Positions 1 to 7,703 are shown, numbered from the stretch's first letter. The stretch is DNA of 17,884 bases from VBAS01 sp035318985 (GCA_035318985.1 DATHDP010000149.1:1-17884), one strand, 5' to 3'. The notes: generated by a model not told the origin, from the letters alone. Translations and numbers: made by a program.

Positions 1-1
1 A

Positions 2-574
2 ACTGCTGAGAAACAATTACTCATTCTGGAAGAACAAAAGAAACAAGCACAGCAACAAACAAATGCAGTTTCCGTGCAAAGTAATGCCACCGCATCTCAA
101 ATAAATATTGCAGATGCTACTATCCACCAAAAACAAACGGATGTGGATGCTGCAAAATTAAATCTCTCTTATACTTTGATCACTGCCCCACAAGATGGTT
201 TAGTGTCAAAAATAAATGTGCAGCCAGGACAGTTTGTGCAGGCAGGCCAGCCCGTATTCAGTATCGTGCATAGCGAAAGTGTTTGGGTAATTGCCAACTT
301 TAAAGAGACACAGTTAGATAAAATGAAAGAAGGACAGAAAGTTATTATAAATGTTGATGCTTATCCTGGTCATAAATTCGAGGCAAAGCTTACTTCTTTC
401 TCACCAGCTACTGGTTCTACGTTTGCATTGCTTCCGCCTGATAATGCCAGTGGGAATTTTGTGAAAGTAGTACAACGTTTGCCAGTTAAGATAGAGTTTA
501 CAAATCCCAATGATTCTTTAGTTAGAAAACTAAGACCGGGTATGAATGTACTGGTGGATGTTCATTTAGATTAA
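2..574 (+). CDS. emrA: EmrA/HlyD-type membrane-fusion protein, 3' part
   Basis: Periplasmic adaptor of a tripartite drug or toxin exporter, linking an inner-membrane pump to an outer-membrane channel. Only the C-terminal 190 residues are present: the frame is open from base 2, so the gene begins before the window, and the internal GTG at 74 is not a credible start. Visible are the end of a Gln/Lys-rich coiled coil (about the first 55 residues), then the lipoyl/barrel-sandwich half (YTLITAPQDGLVSK, PGQFVQAGQP), a beta-barrel section (VWVIANFKETQLDKM) and the typical C-terminus (LRPGMNVLVDVHL). The next gene, 83 bp downstream on the same strand, is an EmrB-type pump, which is the usual partner. 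A TolC-like channel is probably upstream, outside the window. The family is clear; the substrate is not. Confidence 0.9.
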   Translation, partial: TAEKQLLILEEQKKQAQQQTNAVSVQSNATASQINIADATIHQKQTDVDAAKLNLSYTLITAPQDGLVSKINVQPGQFVQAGQPVFSIVHSESVWVIANFKETQLDKMKEGQKVIINVDAYPGHKFEAKLTSFSPATGSTFALLPPDNASGNFVKVVQRLPVKIEFTNPNDSLVRKLRPGMNVLVDVHLD

Positions 575-657
575 AAGTTAAATAGCGAACAGAACCCTGA
601 AGAGTGCGACGCAACGAATGATGATAGCAGCACTTGGTTGGGTAAATAAAAATATTT

Positions 658-2238
658 ATGGTTCAGGCTGCTTCATTAGTTGAATATGGATCCCGGAGAG
701 TGATCATTACTATCACTGCCATTGTATGTGCATTACTGGAGATAGTTGATACTACGATCGTCAATGTGTCTTTGAATGACATGAAGGGAAACCTTGGTGC
801 CACAACAAGTGAGATCGGTTGGGTGGTTACAGCTTATGCGATAGGTAATGTGATCATCATTCCAATGACAAGTTGGTTATCTGTGCAGTTTGGCCGGAGA
901 AATTATTTTGCTGCTTCAATTATTCTTTTTACGATCTGTTCTTTTCTCTGCGGCAATGCCCATACGATCACCGAACTTATTATTTTTCGTTTTCTACAGG
1001 GAGTTGGTGGCGGGGCATTACTCGTAACATCACAAACTATCATTACAGAGAGCTATCCTCCTGAAAAACGTGGAATGGCACAGGCAATTTATGGTATGGG
1101 TGTTATTATCGGCCCTACACTCGGTCCGCCATTAGGTGGATTTATTACTGACCACGCAGGATGGCCTTATATATTTTATATTAATATCCCTTTAGGAATT
1201 ATTGCAACGTTGTTAACGCTACAATTTGTAAGAAGTCCAAAGTATGCTGAGAAAAGTTCTACCTCAGAAATTGATTGGGCAGGTATAGGGTTGTTAGCTG
1301 TTTTTGTAGGATCACTTCAATATATTCTTGAAAAAGGACAGGAAGATGATTGGTTCAATAGTAATACAATTGTTATACTGACAGTGATGAGTGTTTTGGG
1401 CGCCTTCTTTTTTATATGGCGGGAAACAACATATCGAAATCCCGTTGTTCAATTAAAAGTATTAAAGAATGGAAATCTTCGGATAGGAACAATACTTTCA
1501 TTCATTATGGGTTTTGGCTTATATGGATCTACATTTATTATTCCATTATATACTCAGTCAATACTTGGATGGACAGCAACACAAGCCGGGCTTTTATTTG
1601 TACCGGCAGCACTCACTACAGCCGTCATGATGCCATTGATCGGGAAATTATTACAAACAGGTATCAAGCAGCAATATCTCGTATCGGCAGGCATGCTGTT
1701 GTTTTTCTTTTTTTGTATGTGGGGATATAAAATATTAACTCCTGATACGAGTAGAGACGAATTTTTCTGGATGCTAATACTCCGTGGTGTAGCTATGGGA
1801 TTATTATTTATTCCTATTACTGCTTTATCATTAGGAACTTTAAAAGGCAGAGAGATCGGGGATGGTGCAGCATTTACGGGAATGATGCGACAATTGGGAG
1901 GTTCCTTTGGTGTAGCAGTAATTATTACTTACATGTCCCGGAAAAATATGATGCATCGGAGTGATCTTGTGAGCAAGCTTGATGTAAATAGTCCTGCGGT
2001 ACAAGGTAAACTTGCTGCATTGCAAAATGGACTGGTAGCAAAAGGCACGGATATACTTACTGCAAAACAGCAGGCGTTAGCCATAATGGATCATACTATA
2101 ACAAAGCAAGCAGCTGTATTAAGCTATATGGATGTTTTCTTATTTGTAGGAGTTTTGTTTCTTGTTTGTATACCATTTATACTAATGGCGAAAGGCAAAA
2201 AGGCTGCTGTTAAAGTTGACCTCGGTGATGTGCATTAA
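658..2238 (+). CDS. emrB: DHA2-family (EmrB/QacA-type) MFS drug exporter
   Basis: Proton-driven inner-membrane multidrug exporter of the major facilitator superfamily, 526 residues, the usual length for 14-helix DHA2 proteins. Family marks are the first-helix acid (LEIVDTTIVNVSLNDM), the motif A loop (WLSVQFGRRNYF) and motif C in helix 5 (GMGVIIGPTLGPPLGG followed by W-PYIFYINIPLG). It continues with alternating hydrophobic segments to a Lys-rich cytoplasmic tail. ATG at 658 is chosen because it starts just before the first hydrophobic segment; no Shine-Dalgarno is visible, which is normal in this phylum. It probably forms an operon with the preceding adaptor gene. It converges on the ABC ATPase gene with only 10 bp between stops. 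The substrate cannot be read from the sequence. Confidence 0.93.
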   Translation: MVQAASLVEYGSRRVIITITAIVCALLEIVDTTIVNVSLNDMKGNLGATTSEIGWVVTAYAIGNVIIIPMTSWLSVQFGRRNYFAASIILFTICSFLCGNAHTITELIIFRFLQGVGGGALLVTSQTIITESYPPEKRGMAQAIYGMGVIIGPTLGPPLGGFITDHAGWPYIFYINIPLGIIATLLTLQFVRSPKYAEKSSTSEIDWAGIGLLAVFVGSLQYILEKGQEDDWFNSNTIVILTVMSVLGAFFFIWRETTYRNPVVQLKVLKNGNLRIGTILSFIMGFGLYGSTFIIPLYTQSILGWTATQAGLLFVPAALTTAVMMPLIGKLLQTGIKQQYLVSAGMLLFFFFCMWGYKILTPDTSRDEFFWMLILRGVAMGLLFIPITALSLGTLKGREIGDGAAFTGMMRQLGGSFGVAVIITYMSRKNMMHRSDLVSKLDVNSPAVQGKLAALQNGLVAKGTDILTAKQQALAIMDHTITKQAAVLSYMDVFLFVGVLFLVCIPFILMAKGKKAAVKVDLGDVH

Positions 2239-2248
2239 TACAGAGATC

Positions 2249-2866
2249 TCATTTATACGCTGTAAGTGAAATTTTTTCTTTACAGAAAGAATACTCCACT
2301 TCATCATTACTGCTTACAACCACCATCCGTTTTTTGCAGTACTCATTAATTAAAGAATGATAAAGCTGAATACCTGTTGAATCAAGATTTGTGCAAGGTT
2401 CGTCCAATAAAACAACGGGTACATCAGAAAAGATCGACTGTGCAAGCTTGACCCGTTGCTTCATTCCTGAAGAATAATTCCGGATCTGTTTGTTCACCGC
2501 ATTTTCCAAACCAAGAATTGAAATTATTTTTTCTGAAGTAATTGAAGAAAGAAATGGTTTAAAACCAGCATGAAAATCTAATAATTCTATCAGCGTCATT
2601 TCTTCTACTACTTCCAGGTATGGAGCACAGATAGAAATATAATTGTAAACTTTCTCAAGTTCTAATTTCTTATTGTCAACGGACCATTCTCCGGTTCCTT
2701 CGTTCACTTGCATTGATCCGCTTAATACTTGTAGCAATGTACTTTTTCCTGAGCCGTTTGGTCCAACGATAGCATAAGATTGTCCTGCAGAAAACTCGTA
2801 GGTAAGATGACGAAAGATCCAGTCGCGGTTGAAGCGTTTACCCGCATCAGTCAGCGATATCTTCAT
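2249..2866 (-). CDS. Orphan ABC-transporter ATPase encoded behind lpxA
   Basis: ABC-type ATPase of 205 residues, a single nucleotide-binding domain with no permease gene beside it. Walker A is GPNGSGKST (residues 35-43), the signature is SSGMKQR (132-138), Walker B is VVLLDEP (151-157) and the D-loop is TNLD. Two usual catalytic positions are changed: the Q-loop segment reads ISICAPYLEV with no Gln, and the H-loop reads VVVSSNDE with Asn where His is expected. The ATG at 2866 is preferred over a GTG at 2872. Either start lies inside the end of lpxA (20 bp overlap from the ATG), so translation is probably coupled. The link to lipid A or envelope transport is inferred from this coupling only; the partner membrane protein, if any, is elsewhere. 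Confidence 0.88.
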   Translation of the reverse strand: MKISLTDAGKRFNRDWIFRHLTYEFSAGQSYAIVGPNGSGKSTLLQVLSGSMQVNEGTGEWSVDNKKLELEKVYNYISICAPYLEVVEEMTLIELLDFHAGFKPFLSSITSEKIISILGLENAVNKQIRNYSSGMKQRVKLAQSIFSDVPVVLLDEPCTNLDSTGIQLYHSLINEYCKKRMVVVSSNDEVEYSFCKEKISLTAYK

Positions 2867-3653
2867 CCACACTGTTTTTGGTGAAGCGTTTTATAATGCC
2901 GCGGTTCGATTCGCGGATAAATGTTACGATCTCGTCTCTTTCATCTGTCGCATCAAATTCTTCATCAAGGTATTCAATAGCCTGGGTTGTGTTCAGTCCT
3001 TTATTATATATGCAACGATAAATATCAAGAATATGATTGATCTTTTCTACACCGAAACCTCTTCTTTTTAAGCCAATAGAATTTACTCCTGCATAAGAAA
3101 GAGGAGTTCTAGCTGCTTTAATATAGGGAGGCACATCTTTGCCTACTAACGAACCGCCACTAAGAAATGAATGTTGACCAATGCGAACAAACTGGTGAAC
3201 AGCAGTCATTCCACCCAATATTGACCAATCACCGATGGTAACGTGACCTGCCACCTGGGTATTATTGCTCATGATGCAGTTGTTGCCAACAATACAGTCA
3301 TGTGCGAAATGGCAATAGGCCATGATAAGACAATTGCGGCCAATCACTGTTTTTTCCCTGTCAACGGTTCCGCGATTAATGGTAACAAATTCACGGATAG
3401 TGGTGTTGTCACCAATGATCACCTGTGAATACTCACCCTGGAACTTTAGATCTTGCGGAATGGCAGCAATAACGGCTCCCGGGAAGATCCGGCAATTCTT
3501 TCCGATTCTTGCCCCCTCCATAATAGTAACATTAGATCCGATCCAGGTACCATCACCTATCTCAACATCCTGGTGAATAACGGTGAAAGGATCAACCTTC
3601 ACATTGGTTGCCAAACGGGCATTTGGGTGAATATATGTATGGGGATGAATCAT
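2847..3653 (-). CDS. lpxA: Acyl-ACP:UDP-N-acetylglucosamine O-acyltransferase LpxA
   Basis: First enzyme of lipid A synthesis: it transfers a 3-hydroxyacyl chain from acyl carrier protein to the 3-OH of UDP-GlcNAc in the cytoplasm. The 268-residue protein is full length for the family. Residues 1 to about 180 are left-handed beta-helix hexapeptide repeats (e.g. VKVDPF, VEIGDG, ARIGKN, HVTIGD), followed by an alpha-helical C-terminal domain. The catalytic segment CHFAHDCIVGNN carries His115 and His118; His118 aligns with the catalytic base of E. coli LpxA (His125). The gene starts its own transcript, divergent from the AraC gene, and overlaps the ABC ATPase gene downstream. In many Bacteroidota lpxA follows lpxD and the lpxC-fabZ fusion; here those genes are absent from the window, so the usual cluster appears to be split. 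Confidence 0.96.
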   Translation of the reverse strand: MIHPHTYIHPNARLATNVKVDPFTVIHQDVEIGDGTWIGSNVTIMEGARIGKNCRIFPGAVIAAIPQDLKFQGEYSQVIIGDNTTIREFVTINRGTVDREKTVIGRNCLIMAYCHFAHDCIVGNNCIMSNNTQVAGHVTIGDWSILGGMTAVHQFVRIGQHSFLSGGSLVGKDVPPYIKAARTPLSYAGVNSIGLKRRGFGVEKINHILDIYRCIYNKGLNTTQAIEYLDEEFDATDERDEIVTFIRESNRGIIKRFTKNSVDEDIAD

Positions 3654-3664
3654 TTAATAAAAGT

Positions 3665-3687
3665 CTCCCCCGATCTATTCGGGGGAG
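3665..3687 (-). repeat. GC-rich inverted repeat in the lpxA leader
   Basis: Perfect 9-bp inverted repeat, CTCCCCCGA on the left and TCGGGGGAG on the right, with a 5-nt loop. It stands out from AT-rich surroundings. It sits 11 bp upstream of the lpxA ATG and just downstream of a candidate promoter, so it would lie at or very near the 5' end of the lpxA message. It could stabilise the mRNA, hinder ribosome access or act as a weak attenuator (a CTTTTATT stretch follows it in the minus direction). Similar C-rich/G-rich palindromes occur as dispersed intergenic repeats in this phylum, so it may also be one copy of such a repeat. Confidence 0.7.
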
Positions 3688-3693
3688 GCCCGG

Positions 3694-3701
3694 CAAAGTT
3701 A
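3694..3701 (-). promoter_or_regulatory. Candidate -7 promoter element for lpxA
   Basis: Read on the minus strand this is TAACTTTG, a perfect match to the Bacteroidota -7 consensus TAnnTTTG. Transcription would start within about 5-8 bases, at the edge of the GC-rich hairpin and about 35 bases before the lpxA ATG. No convincing -33 TTTG element is seen at the expected spacing, so the call rests on the -7 match and position. Confidence 0.5.
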
Positions 3702-3803
3702 ATCGTTAAAGCCAAACAGAGAATTTTTTTTAAAACCCCTTCATTTTAAGGTAGAATTATCGTCATGATTGATCTATGTTAAGACAATTAGCCATTTGTG
3801 TTG

Positions 3804-3811
3804 TAAATTTG
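3804..3811 (+). promoter_or_regulatory. Candidate -7 promoter element for the AraC-type regulator gene
   Basis: TAAATTTG matches the Bacteroidota -7 consensus TAnnTTTG exactly and ends 7 bp before the ATG at 3819. If it is used, the message would be leaderless or nearly so. There is no clear -33 element upstream. It is back to back with the lpxA promoter, about 100 bp away. Confidence 0.4.
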
Positions 3812-3818
3812 CAGACTA

Positions 3819-4760
3819 ATGCATAATCCTCCGGATATATTATCACTGGCTTATCGTCAATCTGTTTTACAGGATCAGTTTGTAATGCTCCAGGAAAAAG
3901 TAAGGTTGATACCCGGTTCTGTTCAGTATACTATTAACAGGTATCATAATACCGGTAGCTGGAACATGGAAGACATGGGTATGCTGGTTTATCATTACGA
4001 AAAAAGCAAACCAAAGGAAAATTATCTTGAATTGAAGTTCTGTGTGTCAGGTAATGTGTATTGCCGTCAGAAAGATATTGAGTGCAATATGTGCAAGTAT
4101 AGCGCATCAAGGTCATGTGTGGAAAGAGTAGAAAGTGTGGATGTGATGAGTTTTCGTTTTTCGCCAGCGCATATTTCTCAATTTGTGACACGTAAAGGGA
4201 ATGAAGTATTGAGCGACGATGTTTTGAAATTCAAGCATGTTTCTTCTTTTACAAAAATATTGCCGCTTTGTGGTAAAACAAGAATCGTATTGGAAGGGTT
4301 ATTGAATCATACTTTCACTGATAGCCTTGAAAATATTTACATCAATGCACAGACCCAAATGCTGTTGCTTTATAGTCTCGATTGTATGCTTGGCGAAAAA
4401 GAAATTGATGTGATCAATTGTAAGTTTTTGGCTAATGAAGCTGATCGTGAAAAAATTACTAAGTCAAGAGAAATTTTGATCCAGCATATTGGTGAGCCCA
4501 TCACTATTAAGGAACTTAGCCGTAAAGTAGCGATCAATGAATGTTACCTAAAAAAAGGATTCAAAGAAATGTTCGGCACTACCATCTTTGATTTTTACCA
4601 AAGCCAAAGAATGGAACATGCTAAATATTTATTGTACGAAAAAGGATTAAGTGTAACCGAGGTTTCTATGCTGCTGGGCTATTCCTCTATCTCGCATTTC
4701 TCCACAGCATTTAAAAAACATACAGGACTGAAGCCTTGTGAATTATTGCTCAGGGCATAA
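3819..4760 (+). CDS. AraC-family transcriptional regulator with an N-terminal Cys cluster
   Basis: DNA-binding regulator of 313 residues. The C-terminal ~100 residues form the AraC double helix-turn-helix: first HTH around 227-250 (ITIKELSRKVAINECYLKKG), second around 276-300 (LSVTEVSMLLGYSSISHFST), ending GLKPCELL. The N-terminal ~200 residues are a sensor region with the FCVSGNVYC strand typical of PchR-like AraC proteins of this phylum. Five cysteines fall in 26 residues (75, 82, 89, 92, 100; spacing C-x6-C-x6-C-x2-C-x7-C), which suggests metal, Fe-S or redox sensing; that is inference. Seven bases separate its stop from the next gene, so it probably heads the operon that runs through the TonB receptor and ferritin-like gene and may regulate it. 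ATG 3819 is the longest start; a second Met at codon 23 is possible. Confidence 0.92.
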   Translation: MHNPPDILSLAYRQSVLQDQFVMLQEKVRLIPGSVQYTINRYHNTGSWNMEDMGMLVYHYEKSKPKENYLELKFCVSGNVYCRQKDIECNMCKYSASRSCVERVESVDVMSFRFSPAHISQFVTRKGNEVLSDDVLKFKHVSSFTKILPLCGKTRIVLEGLLNHTFTDSLENIYINAQTQMLLLYSLDCMLGEKEIDVINCKFLANEADREKITKSREILIQHIGEPITIKELSRKVAINECYLKKGFKEMFGTTIFDFYQSQRMEHAKYLLYEKGLSVTEVSMLLGYSSISHFSTAFKKHTGLKPCELLLRA

Positions 4761-4767
4761 ACAAAAC

Positions 4768-5073
4768 ATGAAAGTATTCGCTTTCATATTAGCTGCCTAT
4801 TTACTTTTTCTTTTTGCTATTCCCTGTTGCAGTTTCGATAATTGTCCTGAAGATAAAACTGCACAAGAAGCAAATCATGAAAAAGGTGACGGTGATTGTG
4901 GCAGTTGTTCACCATTTTTTACTTGCACGGGCTGTTCTGGTTTTACAGTTTCATTTGATAATAATAATATTGAAATAGTACCTGCCTTTATTTCACATCA
5001 ATATGCAGGATTCATTCTTTCTTCCATTCCTGATGTTCATTATGATTTTTGGCAGCCGCCTAAACTTGTTTGA
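4768..5073 (+). CDS. Small Cys-rich exported protein (DUF6660-like)
   Basis: A 101-residue protein starting at the ATG 7 bp after the AraC stop (an in-frame ATG further upstream would overlap the AraC gene and spoil the signal sequence). Residues 1-19 form a hydrophobic export signal ending in PCC. The mature part holds seven Cys (20, 21, 26, 44, 47, 53, 56), including a C-x2-C-x5-C-x2-C cluster around CGSCSPFFTCTGC, and three His (37, 77, 91), and it ends with FWQPPKLV. This pattern resembles the DUF6660 family of Bacteroidota, which I recall as occurring next to metal-related TonB receptors; that naming is from memory and not checked. A periplasmic or membrane-attached metal-binding or metal-handing role fits the neighbours but is not demonstrated. 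Confidence 0.75.
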   Translation: MKVFAFILAAYLLFLFAIPCCSFDNCPEDKTAQEANHEKGDGDCGSCSPFFTCTGCSGFTVSFDNNNIEIVPAFISHQYAGFILSSIPDVHYDFWQPPKLV

Positions 5074-5118
5074 TAAACCAAATCAAAGTCAACAAGTTTT
5101 TTAATTAATCATTTACCT

Positions 5119-7284
5119 ATGCAACGATTTTTTTTAGTTGCGGTGATACTGGTTACAGTGTTTACTGCATCTGCTCAACATACATTCAAAGCAAAAATTA
5201 TAAATAAAGAAACCGGCGAAGTCGTCGCCAGGGCATCAGTTACTTTAGAAGAATTAAAAAGAACAGCAGCGGCTGATTCCACAGGTGTTATCTTAATTAA
5301 AGATATTCTGGCGGGAAAATATACGATCAAGATCACTTCAGTTGGCTATGCGGAAAAAGAGATCAAATACGATTTTCCACCCGACCAGGATGTAACAATA
5401 GAAATGGAAACAGCGGAAGAAGAGGAGGAAGAAGTAGTGATCCAATCGACACGAAGTACAAGAACAATAAGGGATATTCCTACAAGAGTTGAGTTTGTTG
5501 CTGGAGAAGAACTGGATGAAAAAGCAAATATGAAACCCGGTGATATAAGAATGGTTTTAAATGAAAGCACGGGTATCACAACACAACAAACTTCTGCAAC
5601 ATCTGCGAATGCTTCAATCCGGATCCAGGGATTAGATGGACGGTACACCCAAATATTAAAAGACGGGTTGCCATTGTTTGCCGGATTCAGTGGAGGATTA
5701 GGATTGTTACAAACACCTCCACTCGATCTGAAACAATTTGAAGTGATCAAAGGATCCTCTTCCACTTTATATGGAGGAGGAGCAATTGCAGGGTTGGTAA
5801 ATCTTATATCAAAAGCGCCTAAAGAAGAAAGAGAGTTAAACTTTCATATTGATGTAACAAGTGCAGGCGGAATAAACACCAGTGGATTCTATGGACAAAA
5901 ATTTAAGAACATCGGAGTAACAGTGTTTGCATCACGCAACAGTAATTCTGCTTACGATCCCTCTGATGTTGGTTTAACAGCTATCCCAAAATTTGAGCGA
6001 TACACGGTTAACCCAAAACTTTTCTTTTATATAAAGGAAAAAACACAATTGATGATCGGTGGAAATATTACAACTGAAAAAAGAACCGGCGGCGATATAG
6101 AATATATTGACGGGAACAAACCTTCTGGTTATTCAGAAAGAAATAATACGGACCGATATAGCTCACAGCTTTTGTTGGATCATCATTTCAATGACAAAAG
6201 CCAGCTCACTTTTAAAAACAGCATTAACCGCTTTGAAAGAGTTATAGATGTAACTAGTTATGTATTTAATGGCTCACAAACAGGAACGTTTAGTGAAGCT
6301 GCTTATTCTTATCACGGTGACAGATCCGAATGGACAGGCGGGGTCAATTTTGTAACCGATCATTTTGAAGAAATAAAATTGACGGCAACTCCCTTGAGGA
6401 ACTATGAACAAATAACGACAGGCTTGTTCGTTCAAAACAACCTTAAAGTCAATGATAAGTTTAGTATGGAAACAGGTTTGCGTGGCGACTATGTAAAAGA
6501 TTATGGTTTTGCATTTCTTCCGCGACTTTCAATGTTGTTTAAATTTTCATCAAAACTTTCTTCCCGCATTGGTGGAGGGATGGGTTATAAAACTCCAACG
6601 GTTTTTACTGAAGAAAGTGAAAGGTTATTATATAAAAATGTATTACCCATAGATCCGGACAAAAACGAAATGGAAAGAAGTTACGGTGTGAATGCAGATA
6701 TTAATTATCGAACAAAGTTTGTCGATGACAAAATAAGTTTTAGCATCAATCATCTTTTCTTTTATACAAGAATTCATGATCCATTGATCTTAGAATCTGT
6801 TGTAGGAGTACCGATCTATAAATTTAAAAATGTAGCTGGCCATTTTGATAGCAGGGGCATGGAAACAAATGTGAAATTGGGATACGGGGATTTTAAATTA
6901 TTTGTTGGCTATACTTTTACAAAAGCCTACCTGCACGAAGGAGACATAAAGACTGAGAATTTTCTAACATCACGGCATCGCTTGAACAATGTCTTACTTT
7001 ATGAAGTGGAAGAAAAGTGGAAAATAGGGTTGGAAGCATATTACTTTAGCAAACAACAATTGAGTGATGGAGCAACAGGCAAGGCTTATTGGATCACAGG
7101 TTTCATGGCAGAAAGGCTTTGGAAGAAATTTTCAATATATATCAACTTCGAAAATTTCACAGATACAAGACAAACCAAATTTGATACTATTTATACGGGC
7201 ACCATTGATAATCCGGTTTTCAGAGATATTTATGCGCCTCTTGATGGATTTGTAATGAATGGTGGAATAAAATTGCGACTTTAG
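5119..7284 (+). CDS. TonB-dependent outer-membrane receptor with carboxypeptidase-regulatory-like domain
   Basis: Outer-membrane active transporter of 721 residues. A signal peptide (cleavage probably after Ala19, TASA|Q) is followed by a carboxypeptidase-regulatory-like beta-sandwich (about 21-96), a run of six Glu (100-105), a TonB-box-like EVVIQSTR, the plug domain (about 115-230; IRIQGLDGRY, SSSTLYGGGAIAGLVNLIS) and a 22-strand-type barrel ending in the C-terminal aromatic/leucine strand (GGIKLRL). Its place after an AraC regulator and a Cys-rich small protein, and before a ferritin-like gene and a metal pump, suggests a metal or metal-chelate substrate, most simply an iron complex. The sequence itself does not fix the ligand. 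The spacing to the preceding gene is 45 bp, compatible with one operon. Confidence 0.93.
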   Translation: MQRFFLVAVILVTVFTASAQHTFKAKIINKETGEVVARASVTLEELKRTAAADSTGVILIKDILAGKYTIKITSVGYAEKEIKYDFPPDQDVTIEMETAEEEEEEVVIQSTRSTRTIRDIPTRVEFVAGEELDEKANMKPGDIRMVLNESTGITTQQTSATSANASIRIQGLDGRYTQILKDGLPLFAGFSGGLGLLQTPPLDLKQFEVIKGSSSTLYGGGAIAGLVNLISKAPKEERELNFHIDVTSAGGINTSGFYGQKFKNIGVTVFASRNSNSAYDPSDVGLTAIPKFERYTVNPKLFFYIKEKTQLMIGGNITTEKRTGGDIEYIDGNKPSGYSERNNTDRYSSQLLLDHHFNDKSQLTFKNSINRFERVIDVTSYVFNGSQTGTFSEAAYSYHGDRSEWTGGVNFVTDHFEEIKLTATPLRNYEQITTGLFVQNNLKVNDKFSMETGLRGDYVKDYGFAFLPRLSMLFKFSSKLSSRIGGGMGYKTPTVFTEESERLLYKNVLPIDPDKNEMERSYGVNADINYRTKFVDDKISFSINHLFFYTRIHDPLILESVVGVPIYKFKNVAGHFDSRGMETNVKLGYGDFKLFVGYTFTKAYLHEGDIKTENFLTSRHRLNNVLLYEVEEKWKIGLEAYYFSKQQLSDGATGKAYWITGFMAERLWKKFSIYINFENFTDTRQTKFDTIYTGTIDNPVFRDIYAPLDGFVMNGGIKLRL

Positions 7285-7340
7285 ATGTAAACTGCAGAAG
7301 CGATAAAAACCAATTTAATCACATTTAAAAAATTTTCAAA

Positions 7341-7655
7341 ATGGGATTTCATCAGTACCACGAGCCACCAGAAGAACTTTCAGCAGCAACCAGGACATTT
7401 GCCCGAATGATCACTTCTTTAACAGAAGAAGCAGAAGCCATCGGGTGGTATGAACAACGTATATCTGTCGAGAAAGATAAAGGTGCAAAAAAAATTATGG
7501 AAAATGCACAGCAGGAAGAAATGAAACATTTTGGAATGGACCTTGAATTCCTGCTTCGAAAAAAACCAGAATGGCGAACTATTTTGAAATCTGTTCTTTT
7601 TACGAAAGGAGATATTGTGGCATTGGCAAAAAAGGGCGAAGAGAAGGTGGAATGA
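7341..7655 (+). CDS. EncFtn-type ferritin-like protein without shell-targeting tail
   Basis: Short ferritin-like protein (104 residues) of the encapsulated-ferritin type, in which two half-ferritin subunits join to make a di-iron ferroxidase site that oxidises Fe(II). The diagnostic residues are present with a constant offset of 2 from Rhodospirillum rubrum EncFtn: Glu29-Glu30-x-Glu32 with Trp36-Tyr37 (SLTEEAEAIGWY), then Glu59-Glu60 and His63 (AQQEEMKHFGM); Glu30, Glu60 and His63 correspond to the ferroxidase ligands. Also family-like are the N-terminal HEPPEEL and the later PEW-LF segment. The C-terminus (KKGEEKVE) does not look like an encapsulin-targeting peptide, and no encapsulin shell gene lies in the window. 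The gene follows the TonB receptor by 56 bp, so it probably shares that transcript. Role in iron detoxification or buffering is inferred from the family and the adjacent metal pump. Confidence 0.85.
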   Translation: MGFHQYHEPPEELSAATRTFARMITSLTEEAEAIGWYEQRISVEKDKGAKKIMENAQQEEMKHFGMDLEFLLRKKPEWRTILKSVLFTKGDIVALAKKGEEKVE

Positions 7656-7703
7656 TCTTCTTCTATATTTTAGTACGAGAATTATTGTTTACTTGAACTT
7701 CCA

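Noticed and set aside
5346..5765. Open frame of 139 codons on the minus strand
   Set aside because: Antisense to the conserved plug region of the TonB receptor, with low-complexity Ser-rich translation mirroring the Glu run; no independent support.
7620..7655. Encapsulin-targeting peptide at the end of the ferritin-like protein
   Set aside because: The C-terminus is charged (KKGEEKVE) and shows none of the hydrophobic Leu/Val/Gly pattern of known targeting tails.
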